Notes: generated from the letters alone by a model not told the origin. A stretch of 64,000 nt of DNA from Halobacteriales archaeon YIM A00013 (GCA_025041195.1 JAKCFM010000001.1:2663272-2727271); one strand, 5' to 3'. Shown: positions 9,425 to 17,703, numbered from the stretch's first letter. Numbers and translations: made by a program.

Positions 9425-10477
9425 CTATTCATCGAGTGGATCTTCGAGTTCGCCCATCACTGCTTCGAGGGCGTCGGTTGCAGTGAGCAGCCCAACAACA
9501 TCACCATTCTCTAGCACCAGTGCGAGCTCCTGGCCTTCCGTCTGGAACTGATCGAAGGCGTCGCTGATGGTGGTGTCGGCTGCGAGCGTCATCGGTGGGG
9601 CGGCGATGTCGGCGAACGTCACCGTCCCATCTTTGAGCCGTTCGAACTCGTCGATGATCGAGGGCGCATACACGATGCCGTGAAAGTCAGATAGTGAATC
9701 GCCAACCAGCGGAAACCGCGTGTGTGGTGTGTCTCTGACGCGTTCTAGGTTCTCGCGATCGGAGTCGGTCGTCGAGAGCGAAACGATCTCGGCGACCGGG
9801 ACGATGATTTCGCTGATTGGAATCTCGTCGATGTCGAGCGCGTTCAGCACCTCTTCTCTGCGCTCGCTCGGCAGTTCGCCTTCCGTGAGCAGTGAATCCA
9901 TCTCCGATCGGAGCTGGGATCGCGATTCGAGCACGTCAGTCCCCGTTTCGAGCCACGCACCGGTCATTTCGATCCCGAACACCCCCAGCGTTGCCTTCGC
10001 GATTCCATCACCGAGCGTGATCACTGGCGAAATGATCCAGTTGAACCAGTAGAGCACCCCAGCGCCATATCGACAGACCTGCCGGGACCGTTCCACCCCG
10101 AGATACGTTGGCGTCTGCTCGCCGTGTGTCAGATGCACCAGGTTGATGAGCACGAATGCAAGCAGCGATCCCACGCCAACAGAAGCCAATCCAGCGGTCG
10201 CAAAATACGGCTCAAACAGCGCCGCAAGCGCAGGCTCTGCGACGATTCCAACCGCAATTGAGGATGCGGTAATCCCAACTTGACAGGTTGTGAGATAAAT
10301 TTCTAGATTGTTGGTCATCTCCCACGCTTTCTCAAGCGCGGGAACATCACCGACGAACTCGGCTTCGCTGAACTGGCGTGCTCGTGTGAGCGCAAACTCT
10401 ATCGCCACGAAATAAGCGTTTGCTCCAATGAGAGCGACACCAGAGAGGAGGCGAACCCAGATTTCTATCGGTGTCAT
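9425..10477 (-). CDS. CNNM (DUF21) transmembrane protein with CBS pair
   Basis: This 350-residue protein begins with a DUF21/CNNM membrane domain (MTPIEIWVRLLSGVALIGANAYFVAIEFALTRAR start; residues 1-150 hydrophobic) and ends with a CBS pair (about 205-345). The C-terminal CorC/HlyC domain of the paralogue at 14610 is absent, so it is a short form. CNNM/CorC proteins act in Mg2+ or Na+ transport, and CBS pairs bind adenine nucleotides. It converges on the antiporter gene with 7 bp between stops. Confidence 0.88.
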   Translation of the reverse strand: MTPIEIWVRLLSGVALIGANAYFVAIEFALTRARQFSEAEFVGDVPALEKAWEMTNNLEIYLTTCQVGITASSIAVGIVAEPALAALFEPYFATAGLASVGVGSLLAFVLINLVHLTHGEQTPTYLGVERSRQVCRYGAGVLYWFNWIISPVITLGDGIAKATLGVFGIEMTGAWLETGTDVLESRSQLRSEMDSLLTEGELPSERREEVLNALDIDEIPISEIIVPVAEIVSLSTTDSDRENLERVRDTPHTRFPLVGDSLSDFHGIVYAPSIIDEFERLKDGTVTFADIAAPPMTLAADTTISDAFDQFQTEGQELALVLENGDVVGLLTATDALEAVMGELEDPLDE

Positions 10478-10597
10478 CGACCAAAACTACCGCCCCAGAT
10501 CCCTTGAACTAGTGTGGTCACTGGGAGCGTCGCTCGGATAGAATGTTCAATAATAACTGTTTGGCTATGAGACCATACTCGCTATCGAGTACGGAAG

Positions 10598-10619
10598 CGA
10601 CCAACTGGCTAGTTGGTCG
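10598..10619. repeat. Perfect hairpin between the permease and CNNM genes
   Basis: CGACCAACT, loop GGCT, AGTTGGTCG: a perfect 9-bp stem with a 4-nt loop, 22 bp beyond the permease stop on its coding strand. A weaker ACTCG-CTAT-CGAGT hairpin lies beside it at about 10578-10591. It could be a transcript 3'-end or processing structure, or an operator upstream of the CNNM gene. Confidence 0.5.
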
Positions 10620-10641
10620 ATAAGGGTTGTGCGAGTACCGT

Positions 10642-12819
10642 TCAGAACAGCGTGGTCCTGAACAGTTGGGTTATGAATCCTGGGCGGCGTTCGGTCTGTG
10701 GATAGACTGTGATGGTGGTGCACCCCGGGTTGGGGAACACGGGCCGATTGTCGAACAATACGCTCCGGAGTCGCTGGTCGGCTCCTTCCCGTACGAGCAG
10801 ATCCGGAGTGTCTGTCTTTCCGCCATCGGTTTTGATCGATCTAGATACGAGCGGAACGGTCAGTTGCGCCGCGAGTTCGGACTCGTATTCGGCGACTGCA
10901 TCTTCGTATTCCTCTGTGTTGGCCTCCTTGGTTGCACACAGCAATGAAATGCTCCCATCGTTGGCATCTGCGATTGATTCTGCGACTTGGACGGCGAGCG
11001 ATGCGAACGGAACGTCGTCACCTGAGAGCGCGATCTGGCGAGGGTGTGTCTCGTTCTGAGGATCCACCAGGAGTACGTCGCAGGGTGCGTATCTGACAAT
11101 CCAGTCGATAGGATCGCCAAACAGCCGAGAGCGGAGCCGTAACGGCTCATGATCGGCCAAAATGACGTCGACGTCATTGTTCCGAGCATGGGTGACGATC
11201 GCGTGTTTCGTATCGTGGCTGACAATTTCGTCGGCTTCAATCTGCACGTCCAACGCCGAATCAAGCGATTCGATCCTCGCTTCAAAGGCTCGATCACCAG
11301 CGGACTGTGTGGTCACCTCCGCGGTGAGTGGTGCCTGATCGGGAATCTCCTGGAACCTGATGACGGAAACCACCCCGTCGTGCGGTCGAACGGCATCTGC
11401 CGCCAGTTCTATCAGCGTTCGTTCGTAGGCCTCACTTCTGTGTTTTGTGATCGGAACGAGCACCTTGTGCGTGTCGTCGGCCGCTTCATCATCGAGCGTC
11501 TCGATCGCCTCTTTGCCAACCTGGCGGCGGATTGCGTCGGCCGCAACGCCGTCTCGACTCACGCGCGGTCGCACGTACAGATAGTACCAGATGATGCTCC
11601 CGAGGGCGATGAGCAGTGCACCGAGCAGCGCCACGTCCCCCATCTGTGTGAGCAACACTACCCCTGAGATCACGCCAAAGACCTGCATCCACGGATACAG
11701 TGGCGAACGGAACGACGGATCGTACTCCTCGCTTCCGTTCCGGAACGCGATCGGGGCCATATTGATCAGCACGAACACCACGATCTGGAACGCGCTGGCG
11801 AGCTTTGCGATTTCGAGAATCGGGACGAACGCGATGAGCAACAGCATCACAGCTCCTGTGAGCGTGATTGCCGTCACTGGCGTTCCGAATCGATCGCTCA
11901 CGGAGGAGAACGTCTCCGGTGCCAGCTTATCTCGACTCATCGCGAACGGATAGCGCGACGATGAGAGAATGCTCGCATTCGCCGTTGAGACCAGCGCCAG
12001 GATTGCTGCCATAATGACGGCTATGACGCCGGCCTGACCCAGTGTCGCCTCGGCGGCAACCGCAACCGGCGTCAGTGAGCCAGCCACTGAACCGGGATCA
12101 GTGACACCGACCAGAACGGCCACGATGCCGACGTACAACAGCGTCGTGAACGCGAGCGAGCCGAGAATGCCGAGTGGAATGTTTCGATCGGGTTGTTCGA
12201 CCTCCTCGGCGATGCTCGCAACCTTCGTGACGCCGGCGTAGGAAACGAACACGAGGCCCGTCGCCGCGAGTAGTCCGCCAATCCCCGAGGCGAAGAAATT
12301 ACCGTAGTTTGTCGCCTGCACACCGGGTGCGCTCCCGGCTGCGAACCAGCCGAGCGCGGCGAGCATGATGACGACGATAATCAACTGCAGGCGTCCGGTC
12401 TGTTTCGCCCCGATCAGGTTCACCACGATCAGGATGGCGGCGAGCCCGAGGGCGACCGGTTGCAACGGGAGATCAAACAGGAGCAACAGGTACGGGACTC
12501 CACCAACAAGCGCGAGTGCACCCTTGAATGACAGGGAGAACCACGTTCCGATGCCGGCGATCGTTCCGAGCAACGGCCCCATTCCACGTTCGATGTAGAT
12601 GTACGTGCCACCGGCTTCGGGCATTGCGGTGGCCATCTCCGATTTCGAGAGGGCTGCCGGAACGACCAGTAGCCCAGCAACGAAGTACGCGAGTATCACA
12701 GCCGGTCCCGCGATTTTTAGCGCCATTGCTGGCAGGATGAAGATGCCACTCCCAATCATCGCACCGATGCTGATGGCGAGCACTGACGGCAGGCCAAGGT
12801 CTCGTTCTAACTCTTTCAT
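10642..12819 (-). CDS. APC superfamily permease with C-terminal universal stress protein domains
   Basis: The 725-residue protein has an amino-acid/polyamine/organocation permease domain (about residues 1-430) opening with IGAMIGSGIF, the classic TM1 motif. Two Usp-like domains follow in the cytoplasm (about 450-575, starting KVLVPITKHR, and about 590-700). Usp domains bind ATP or other adenine nucleotides and probably modulate transport. The start codon overlaps the stop of the TrkA-N gene upstream by 4 nt (ATGA), so the two are co-translated. The substrate is probably an amino acid; a cation is possible given the context, but there is no direct motif for that. Confidence 0.9.
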   Translation of the reverse strand: MKELERDLGLPSVLAISIGAMIGSGIFILPAMALKIAGPAVILAYFVAGLLVVPAALSKSEMATAMPEAGGTYIYIERGMGPLLGTIAGIGTWFSLSFKGALALVGGVPYLLLLFDLPLQPVALGLAAILIVVNLIGAKQTGRLQLIIVVIMLAALGWFAAGSAPGVQATNYGNFFASGIGGLLAATGLVFVSYAGVTKVASIAEEVEQPDRNIPLGILGSLAFTTLLYVGIVAVLVGVTDPGSVAGSLTPVAVAAEATLGQAGVIAVIMAAILALVSTANASILSSSRYPFAMSRDKLAPETFSSVSDRFGTPVTAITLTGAVMLLLIAFVPILEIAKLASAFQIVVFVLINMAPIAFRNGSEEYDPSFRSPLYPWMQVFGVISGVVLLTQMGDVALLGALLIALGSIIWYYLYVRPRVSRDGVAADAIRRQVGKEAIETLDDEAADDTHKVLVPITKHRSEAYERTLIELAADAVRPHDGVVSVIRFQEIPDQAPLTAEVTTQSAGDRAFEARIESLDSALDVQIEADEIVSHDTKHAIVTHARNNDVDVILADHEPLRLRSRLFGDPIDWIVRYAPCDVLLVDPQNETHPRQIALSGDDVPFASLAVQVAESIADANDGSISLLCATKEANTEEYEDAVAEYESELAAQLTVPLVSRSIKTDGGKTDTPDLLVREGADQRLRSVLFDNRPVFPNPGCTTITVYPQTERRPGFITQLFRTTLF

Positions 12820-13259
12820 AGGATTGTAGCAATTCGGTCGGAACAGGCGGTTGTCACACAGATCGGTTCATGACCAGCGTCGGCGATGGCGGTGATTCGT
12901 TCTGGGTTGTTTGCCAGAACGATAACCCGTGAGGAAAAGTGAGCACGCACGAGCTGTGCGATCAGCAGGTTACGCCGGTCGCTTCTCGTCGCGACGATTG
13001 CCGTTGTGTCGTTCGACAGCCCAGCTTCGTCCAACACGGCTGGATCCGTAGGATCACCCTGAATTACAGGGATTTCGGCCGTGTCGGACGACTGATCGAC
13101 GATCCGAACGGCGTACCCCGACGCGTCGAGTCGCCTCGCGATTGTTTCACCCATTTGGCCGCCGCCCAGAACGATGTGCGTTCGCTCTGCGGTGGGCGGT
13201 CCGCTCGGCCTGGATGGACGGGTCGAGCGTGTGTTTGGTGGAAGGTTGTCGTGATTCAT
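12816..13259 (-). CDS. Stand-alone TrkA-N (RCK) domain protein coupled to the permease
   Basis: This 147-residue protein has a polar, proline-rich N-terminus (1-26) and then one TrkA-N Rossmann domain (HIVLGGGQMGETIARRLDAS, IVDQ, later IVATRSDRRNLLIAQLVRAHF). There is no TrkA-C domain. It is the first gene of a two-gene unit with the APC-Usp permease and overlaps it by 4 nt. I infer a nucleotide-sensing gating subunit for that permease, analogous to TrkA with TrkH, but this pairing is not one I know as characterised. Confidence 0.85.
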   Translation of the reverse strand: MNHDNLPPNTRSTRPSRPSGPPTAERTHIVLGGGQMGETIARRLDASGYAVRIVDQSSDTAEIPVIQGDPTDPAVLDEAGLSNDTTAIVATRSDRRNLLIAQLVRAHFSSRVIVLANNPERITAIADAGHEPICVTTACSDRIATIL

Positions 13260-13301
13260 GACTCTCTGGTACGTCGTTATACTCCCACCTTGGTAACGGA
13301 A

Positions 13302-13310
13302 GCATATAAG
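13302..13310. promoter_or_regulatory. TATA-like element between TrkA-N and the Lrp regulator
   Basis: GCATATAAG lies 43 bp upstream of the TrkA-N start on one strand. On the other strand it is preceded by the purine-rich BRE-like GGAA. Orientation is ambiguous: it may serve the minus-strand operon, the possible small gene at 13356, or both. Confidence 0.35.
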
Positions 13311-13355
13311 AAAGAGGATTCAATAGACGATCCGTCAAAATAATGGTCTTCAATT

Positions 13356-13484
13356 ATGGTTACCGTCAAAGTTGTAGGCGAATATTACTTCAGACACCAC
13401 TCACAGTTTCTCTTGTCGACGGTCCTAAATGGCCTACAGTACGGTGATGACGTTCTCGATACTGCCCCAGAGGGAGAAGACTGA
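13356..13484 (+). CDS. Possible 42-residue small protein upstream of the Lrp regulator
   Basis: An ATG at 13356 opens 42 codons starting MVTVKVVGEYYFRHHSQF and ending in an acidic tail (DDVLDTAPEGED), with TGA at 13482-13484, 29 bp before the Lrp gene. The acidic C-terminus and the TATA-like element about 45 bp upstream fit a real haloarchaeal microprotein, but codon bias is not decisive and I recognise no family. It could be a chance frame. Confidence 0.3.
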   Translation: MVTVKVVGEYYFRHHSQFLLSTVLNGLQYGDDVLDTAPEGED

Positions 13485-13513
13485 AACCCGGAGTTCTATA
13501 ACGTACCATCGTG

Positions 13514-13993
13514 ATGAAACGGGGTGAACTCGACACCATTGACAAGCAGATTCTCTATCACTTACAGCAAGATGCCCGTGGAACGTCATCGAGTGAGATC
13601 GCCGACGTGCTTGGCGTGTCATCGAGCACGATTCGGACCAGAATAGACAAACTTGAGCGCAGTGGCGTCATTCGTGGCTATCACGTAGACATCGATTACG
13701 ATCTTGCGGGCTTTCCTCTCTACACGAAAATCATCTGTACGGCACCGGTTCCAGAACGAGAGGAGTTAGCGCAGGCGGCGCGTGCAGTCGATGGCGTGAC
13801 GGCCGTTCGTGAAATCATGACCGGTGAACGGAACGTGTATGTCAACGCGATCGGGACCGATCACGACGATCTCAATCGGATTGGCGAGGCGATTGATTCG
13901 CTCGGTCTGCAAATCGTCGACGAACAGTTGATTCGTGACGAGTTCGTTTGTCCGTATTCGGGCTTTTGTACAGTGGACGATTCTGAACTGTGA
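13514..13993 (+). CDS. Lrp/AsnC family transcriptional regulator
   Basis: From the ATG at 13514 (a GTG lies directly before it) this is a 159-residue Lrp/AsnC protein. The N-terminal HTH (LDTIDKQILYHLQQDARGTSSSEIADVLGVSSSTIRTRIDKL) occupies about residues 5-50 and the RAM ligand-binding domain the rest. Lrp regulators respond to amino acids. Being divergent from the TrkA-N/APC permease pair, it is the obvious candidate regulator of that operon. The C-terminus carries three cysteines in a short tail, which is unusual and may bind metal. Confidence 0.88.
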   Translation: MKRGELDTIDKQILYHLQQDARGTSSSEIADVLGVSSSTIRTRIDKLERSGVIRGYHVDIDYDLAGFPLYTKIICTAPVPEREELAQAARAVDGVTAVREIMTGERNVYVNAIGTDHDDLNRIGEAIDSLGLQIVDEQLIRDEFVCPYSGFCTVDDSEL

Positions 13994-14069
13994 GCTTCGA
14001 CGCCGCGATCGGTGACCGATCGATCGTGGCGATTTCGGTCCGGGGCTCCTTCGAGCGCTGGCCCACGGC

Positions 14070-14336
14070 TCACGCCGATTGGATTGTTTTGGCCCATAGC
14101 CAGTTGCACAGTCCAACGGCACCTGACCCGAATGCAAACAGCGAAAACAACTGTTCGCCGTCAATCCAGAGACCGCGATCGAGCGCAAGCGAGTTGGCCA
14201 GGTGAACGCAGATCGCAAGGAAGGCTAGCAGATACATTAGCGCTGATGGAAACTGAGTATGATCGACTGCCCGTTTCAGTTCGAACCCTAGAACCCCACC
14301 AATCACCAGATATGAAATTGCTGTCAGTATCTCCAT
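14070..14336 (-). CDS. Small membrane protein, unknown function
   Basis: This 88-residue frame has three hydrophobic segments (about 3-18, 30-50 and 62-82) separated by short charged loops such as ELKRAVDHTQ and DRGLWIDGEQ. It starts at an ATG at 14336. I recognise no family. The opposite strand is also open in part, but the regular hydrophobic pattern favours this strand. It lies between Lrp and the CNNM/CorC gene in a cation-transport neighbourhood. Confidence 0.55.
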   Translation of the reverse strand: MEILTAISYLVIGGVLGFELKRAVDHTQFPSALMYLLAFLAICVHLANSLALDRGLWIDGEQLFSLFAFGSGAVGLCNWLWAKTIQSA

Positions 14337-14525
14337 TGTGCTACGGACGTGAAACAGCTCTCGCTCCTGGCTATCCGGTTTGCGATGCGTATCTGGTGTT
14401 CTCGAATCATTTCTATTTAAATATGCTTGGTTTCCTATAATAATAGCTGTTGCCCTCAGCCGATCGAAGCCACACTGCTCGGCGGAAGTGGGCAGATTAT
14501 TGGGACCTGAGTAACTACGCCACGT

Positions 14526-14606
14526 ATGGCCATTCCTGACGCACGTGTGACCGCAGCCAGAGGCAGCTCCCGGCCAGATGTTATTACGACCTCGGGGGGT
14601 GAGTGA
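14526..14606 (+). other. Short upstream ORF preceding the CNNM/CorC gene
   Basis: A 26-codon ORF (ATG 14526, MAIPDARVTAARGSSRPD...) ends with TGA at 14604-14606, 3 bp before the ATG of the next gene. Its last codons contain the Shine-Dalgarno-like GGGGGGTGAG. It could be a leader peptide coupling translation, or chance. Confidence 0.25.
14594..14603 (+). promoter_or_regulatory. Strong Shine-Dalgarno site
   Basis: GGGGGGTGAG lies 6 nt before the ATG at 14610 and closely matches the anti-Shine-Dalgarno complement GGAGGTGA. This is notable in a genome where many genes look leaderless, and it fixes the start of the downstream gene. Confidence 0.55.
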
Positions 14607-14609
14607 CCA

Positions 14610-15950
14610 ATGGCAGATCTCGTACTCTCCGTTGTGCAGTTGCTCGGTGCGTTTTTTCTAGTCTTTCTGAACGGCTTTTTCGTGGCCGCGGAGTTCGCGT
14701 ACGTGCGGATTCGATCCTCGGCCGTCGACCAGCTTGTCGAGGAGGGCCGCGCTGGATCGTCGATCCTGCAGGAAGCCGTCGATAATCTCGACGACTATCT
14801 CGCGGTTACACAGCTCGGCATCACGCTCGCCTCACTGGGGCTTGGCCGACTCGGTGAGCCAGCGGTTGCATCGCTCATCGAGCCAGTCCTTGACCCAGTG
14901 CTGTCACAGGATATGCTCCATCTAGTCGCGTTCGCCATCGGCTTTGGCACGATTACGTTCCTCCACGTGGTCTTTGGCGAGCTCGCCCCGAAGACGATCT
15001 CCATCGTGAAACCAGAAAAGATTGCGCTGGTGGTCTCACCACCGATGAAACTCTTTTATTATCTCTTCATTCCGGGAATCATCGTCTTCAACGGGACGGC
15101 AAACCGATTCACCCAACTGATCGGCATCCCCCCGGCCTCAGAAACCGACGAGACGCTCACCGAAGAAGAGATTCGGACCGTGTTGACCCGTGCTGGGCGC
15201 GAGGGCGAAGTCGACAGGACGGAAGTCGAGATGATCGAACAGGTCTTTACGCTCGATGATACGATCGCGCGTGAGGTGATGGTGCCACGGCCGGATGTCA
15301 TCACCATCACCGAGGATCTGCCACTCAGCGAGTTGCACTCGATCATTGTCGACGCGGACCACACGCGATATCCCGTTCTCGACGCCGAGGATACGGATCA
15401 GGTCGTTGGATTCGTTGATGTCAAAGACGTGTTGGCGGCGGTTTCATCGGCAGACGACGGCCAGGAGCAACCGGTTGTCGGTGATATCGTCCGTGAGATG
15501 CTGATCGTTCCCGAGTCGACACCCATTGCGGATCTCCTCGCACAGTTTCAGCGCGACCGGTCGCAAATGGCCGCCGTGATCGACGAGTGGGGTGTGTTCG
15601 AGGGACTCGTGACGGTAGAGGATATCGTCGAACAGGTCGTTGGTGATATTCGCGACGAGTTCGACGCTGATGAGCCCTCCATCGACGAACTCGACGATGG
15701 CTACCGTGTTGATGGCGCAGTACCCGTTTCTGCGGTCAACGACCGACTGGATGCGTCGTTCGAGAGCGACGAGTTCGATACCATTGGGGGCTTCGTGCTT
15801 GATCGGCTCGGACGGGCCCCAGATCTCGGCGATCAGATCACCGTCGATGGATACGTGCTTTCCGTCGCCGAGATGTCGGGAGCGCGGATTGCGTCCGTTC
15901 AGATCCACGAGGAGCTATCGCCGTCGGATGATGGCGACGCACTGGCGTAA
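14610..15950 (+). CDS. HlyC/CorC family transporter (CNNM-CBS-CorC_HlyC)
   Basis: This 446-residue protein has the full three-part architecture: DUF21/CNNM membrane domain (1-185), CBS pair (about 205-340, with VMVPRPDVITI and DEWGVFEGLVTVEDIVEQVVGDIRDE) and a C-terminal CorC_HlyC domain (about 360-435). Such proteins take part in Mg2+ efflux or Co2+ tolerance, with the CBS pair sensing Mg-ATP. It is the long paralogue of the gene at 9425. The strong Shine-Dalgarno site supports the start. Confidence 0.93.
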   Translation: MADLVLSVVQLLGAFFLVFLNGFFVAAEFAYVRIRSSAVDQLVEEGRAGSSILQEAVDNLDDYLAVTQLGITLASLGLGRLGEPAVASLIEPVLDPVLSQDMLHLVAFAIGFGTITFLHVVFGELAPKTISIVKPEKIALVVSPPMKLFYYLFIPGIIVFNGTANRFTQLIGIPPASETDETLTEEEIRTVLTRAGREGEVDRTEVEMIEQVFTLDDTIAREVMVPRPDVITITEDLPLSELHSIIVDADHTRYPVLDAEDTDQVVGFVDVKDVLAAVSSADDGQEQPVVGDIVREMLIVPESTPIADLLAQFQRDRSQMAAVIDEWGVFEGLVTVEDIVEQVVGDIRDEFDADEPSIDELDDGYRVDGAVPVSAVNDRLDASFESDEFDTIGGFVLDRLGRAPDLGDQITVDGYVLSVAEMSGARIASVQIHEELSPSDDGDALA

Positions 15951-15955
15951 TTGCT

Positions 15956-16510
15956 CTATATCTGTTCTCTCCACTCCGCTCTGAGCAATCCGTACAACTG
16001 CATATCGTGATACTCCCCGCGATACCAGGCCGCTTCCCGTCGCGTTCCCTCGTGTTGGAATCCGAGCGATTCGAGCAAGCCAATGGATGGCTCATTGAAG
16101 CTCCCGACTGCGGCCTCGATCCGTCTGAAGTTCTTGTCTTCGAAGGCGTAGGTGATCAGCTGTGTCGCCCCGTCGGAGCCATATCCCTGGCCGTGGTATT
16201 CCGGAGCGAGCCAGTAGGCCAACTCGACGGTACGCGAGCGAGTAGTCTCGTCTGGACCGTATCTGGATTCCGTGAGCGAGATGATCCCCAGTGGGTCTGA
16301 ATCCGCACAGATGAGACAGTGAACCCCGTTTGGACTGGAAATCACGGTCTCGAAGAACTCCCGCACCTGGGTGGAGTTCGTCGGTGACACGTCGAGTGCC
16401 GGCCGCCATACTCGTGGATCGTTCATACACCGTTGAATAAAATCGAGATCCTCCGCATCTGCGGGTCGTAGCGTGACGGTCTCCCCACGAAGAAATACTG
16501 GTCCTGGCAT
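15956..16510 (-). CDS. GNAT acetyltransferase (RimJ/RimL type)
   Basis: Starting at the ATG at 16510, this 184-residue protein opens with LRGETVTLRPADAEDLDFIQ and contains ELAYWLAPEYHGQGYGSDGA, with the acetyl-CoA binding R/Q-x-x-G-x-G pattern as HGQGYG, then NEPSIGLLESLGFQHEGTRREA. That is the Acetyltransf_3 (RimJ/RimL, ribosomal protein or small-molecule N-acetyltransferase) pattern. The acceptor is unknown. It converges on the CNNM/CorC gene, 5 bp apart. Confidence 0.88.
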   Translation of the reverse strand: MPGPVFLRGETVTLRPADAEDLDFIQRCMNDPRVWRPALDVSPTNSTQVREFFETVISSPNGVHCLICADSDPLGIISLTESRYGPDETTRSRTVELAYWLAPEYHGQGYGSDGATQLITYAFEDKNFRRIEAAVGSFNEPSIGLLESLGFQHEGTRREAAWYRGEYHDMQLYGLLRAEWREQI

Positions 16511-16576
16511 ACAGTTTTGGTTTCCGTGGACGGCCAAAACGCTGGTGGATGTCTGTATGGTAGTATCTACTATTGG

Positions 16577-16879
16577 ATGGTGGACGGTGTGATATCCAGC
16601 GGTCTCCCTCGTCGTCTGGGGAAAGATATTCTCAATCGCAACGGTCGCGCCCACCATCGCCGGCTCGTTGCGTCCCCAGAGAATCACCCCGATCCCGACT
16701 TCGATCCCGATCGGTTCGCACAGCGGTTCCGTCTCGTCCTTGAGGGTGAAAGCACACTCTCCTACCGACAGATCCACGCTGCGATCGGCACCTGGCCCCG
16801 AAGCTTCTGGGAGTTCACCGAGAAACCCGACGAACGGTGGGCGTGGAACCACGCGCCGCTCGTGTGGATTCCGAAATGA
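16577..16879 (+). CDS. Hypothetical protein, possibly a gene fragment
   Basis: The plus frame from an ATG at 16577 gives 100 residues and is also open upstream without a good start. Its second half (DPDFDPDRFAQRFRLVLEGE, then SYRQIHAAIGTWPRSFWEF and WAWNHAPLVWIPK) is acidic and tryptophan-rich and looks like real protein, while the first half looks degenerate. I do not recognise a family. It may be the 3' part of a decayed gene. The antisense frame is open too but has a less natural composition. Confidence 0.35.
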   Translation: MVDGVISSGLPRRLGKDILNRNGRAHHRRLVASPENHPDPDFDPDRFAQRFRLVLEGESTLSYRQIHAAIGTWPRSFWEFTEKPDERWAWNHAPLVWIPK

Positions 16880-17170
16880 CGCTCGAAAGACTACACCTTC
16901 GACGCCCGTAGTGAGATGAAACGACCCGAGTGCTGCAGCTATGCGGTGATCGCTATTCGGTCGCGACGACCGCAACGAGTGGAATAAACGGCTGTGCAGC
17001 CAGCTGGGTCATACGCACGAATTGTATTCTACTACGAAAATCACTATCAAATATCCATCGACTAGATGGCGTTTCACCGGGCGAATCAGAACGCACGGGC
17101 ACACCGAGCGGAGAAATTCCTCAATTTGTTCACGCAGGATTACCTTACCAGCCACCGCTAACACTACCGC
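16880..17170. other. Intergenic region without a supported gene
   Basis: This 291-bp stretch lies between the possible fragment and the ArsN2-like gene. I see only short open frames with poor composition, no tRNA-like fold and no clear repeat. It may be decayed coding DNA continuous with the fragment before it. Confidence 0.5.
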
Positions 17171-17665
17171 ATGACTCCGGGTCCATCGGAACAACGCATC
17201 GAGCGACTGGATACGCAGGACATCCCCCGTGTCAGGGCACGGTTGCAATCTCTTGAGGAGGTCGAGATGAATTCTGAGGACATCGACCCGGATCGGCCGA
17301 TGTTCTGGGGGATAGAAAACGGAAATACTCTCAGAGCATTCGTCCGCCTCGAAGTTGACGGTCAAAATGGACTCATGGCGTCGCTTTTCGTCGAGCCAGA
17401 CAACCGGGGAATGGGTGTTGGCCAACGGCTCGTCAGGCATGTCGAAGAGAAAGCCCGCGACCACGGTGTCGATCGGCTGTTCCTGTTCAGTACGGATGCT
17501 GGTGCGTTTTACGAAGCGCTGGGCTATTACGAGATACCCGTCAAGGAGACGATCGAAGCCGTTAGGAACACTCCACAGGTCGAATGGTATCGCGACCACC
17601 CAGCCCTGTTAGCAAAAGAGATCACCTTTGTCAAAGCTCTCGATGAACCGGTCGAGTCAGAATGA
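17171..17665 (+). CDS. GNAT acetyltransferase, ArsN2-like
   Basis: This 164-residue GNAT protein has ASLFVEPDNRGMGVGQRLV (acetyl-CoA motif RGMGVG, about residues 78-83), a strand RLFLFSTDAGAFYEALGYYEI and a C-terminal segment VRNTPQVEW, the arrangement of ArsN2-like arsenic-resistance acetyltransferases. The next gene is an arsenic-type transporter on the opposite strand, 38 bp away, which supports but does not prove an arsenic link. The residue pattern around TPQVEW is not the canonical ArsN2 ending, so a general GNAT role remains possible. Confidence 0.75.
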   Translation: MTPGPSEQRIERLDTQDIPRVRARLQSLEEVEMNSEDIDPDRPMFWGIENGNTLRAFVRLEVDGQNGLMASLFVEPDNRGMGVGQRLVRHVEEKARDHGVDRLFLFSTDAGAFYEALGYYEIPVKETIEAVRNTPQVEWYRDHPALLAKEITFVKALDEPVESE

Positions 17666-17703
17666 CAGACGCTGTGATCTGGTAAAACGTCACTGACTGG
17701 GTT

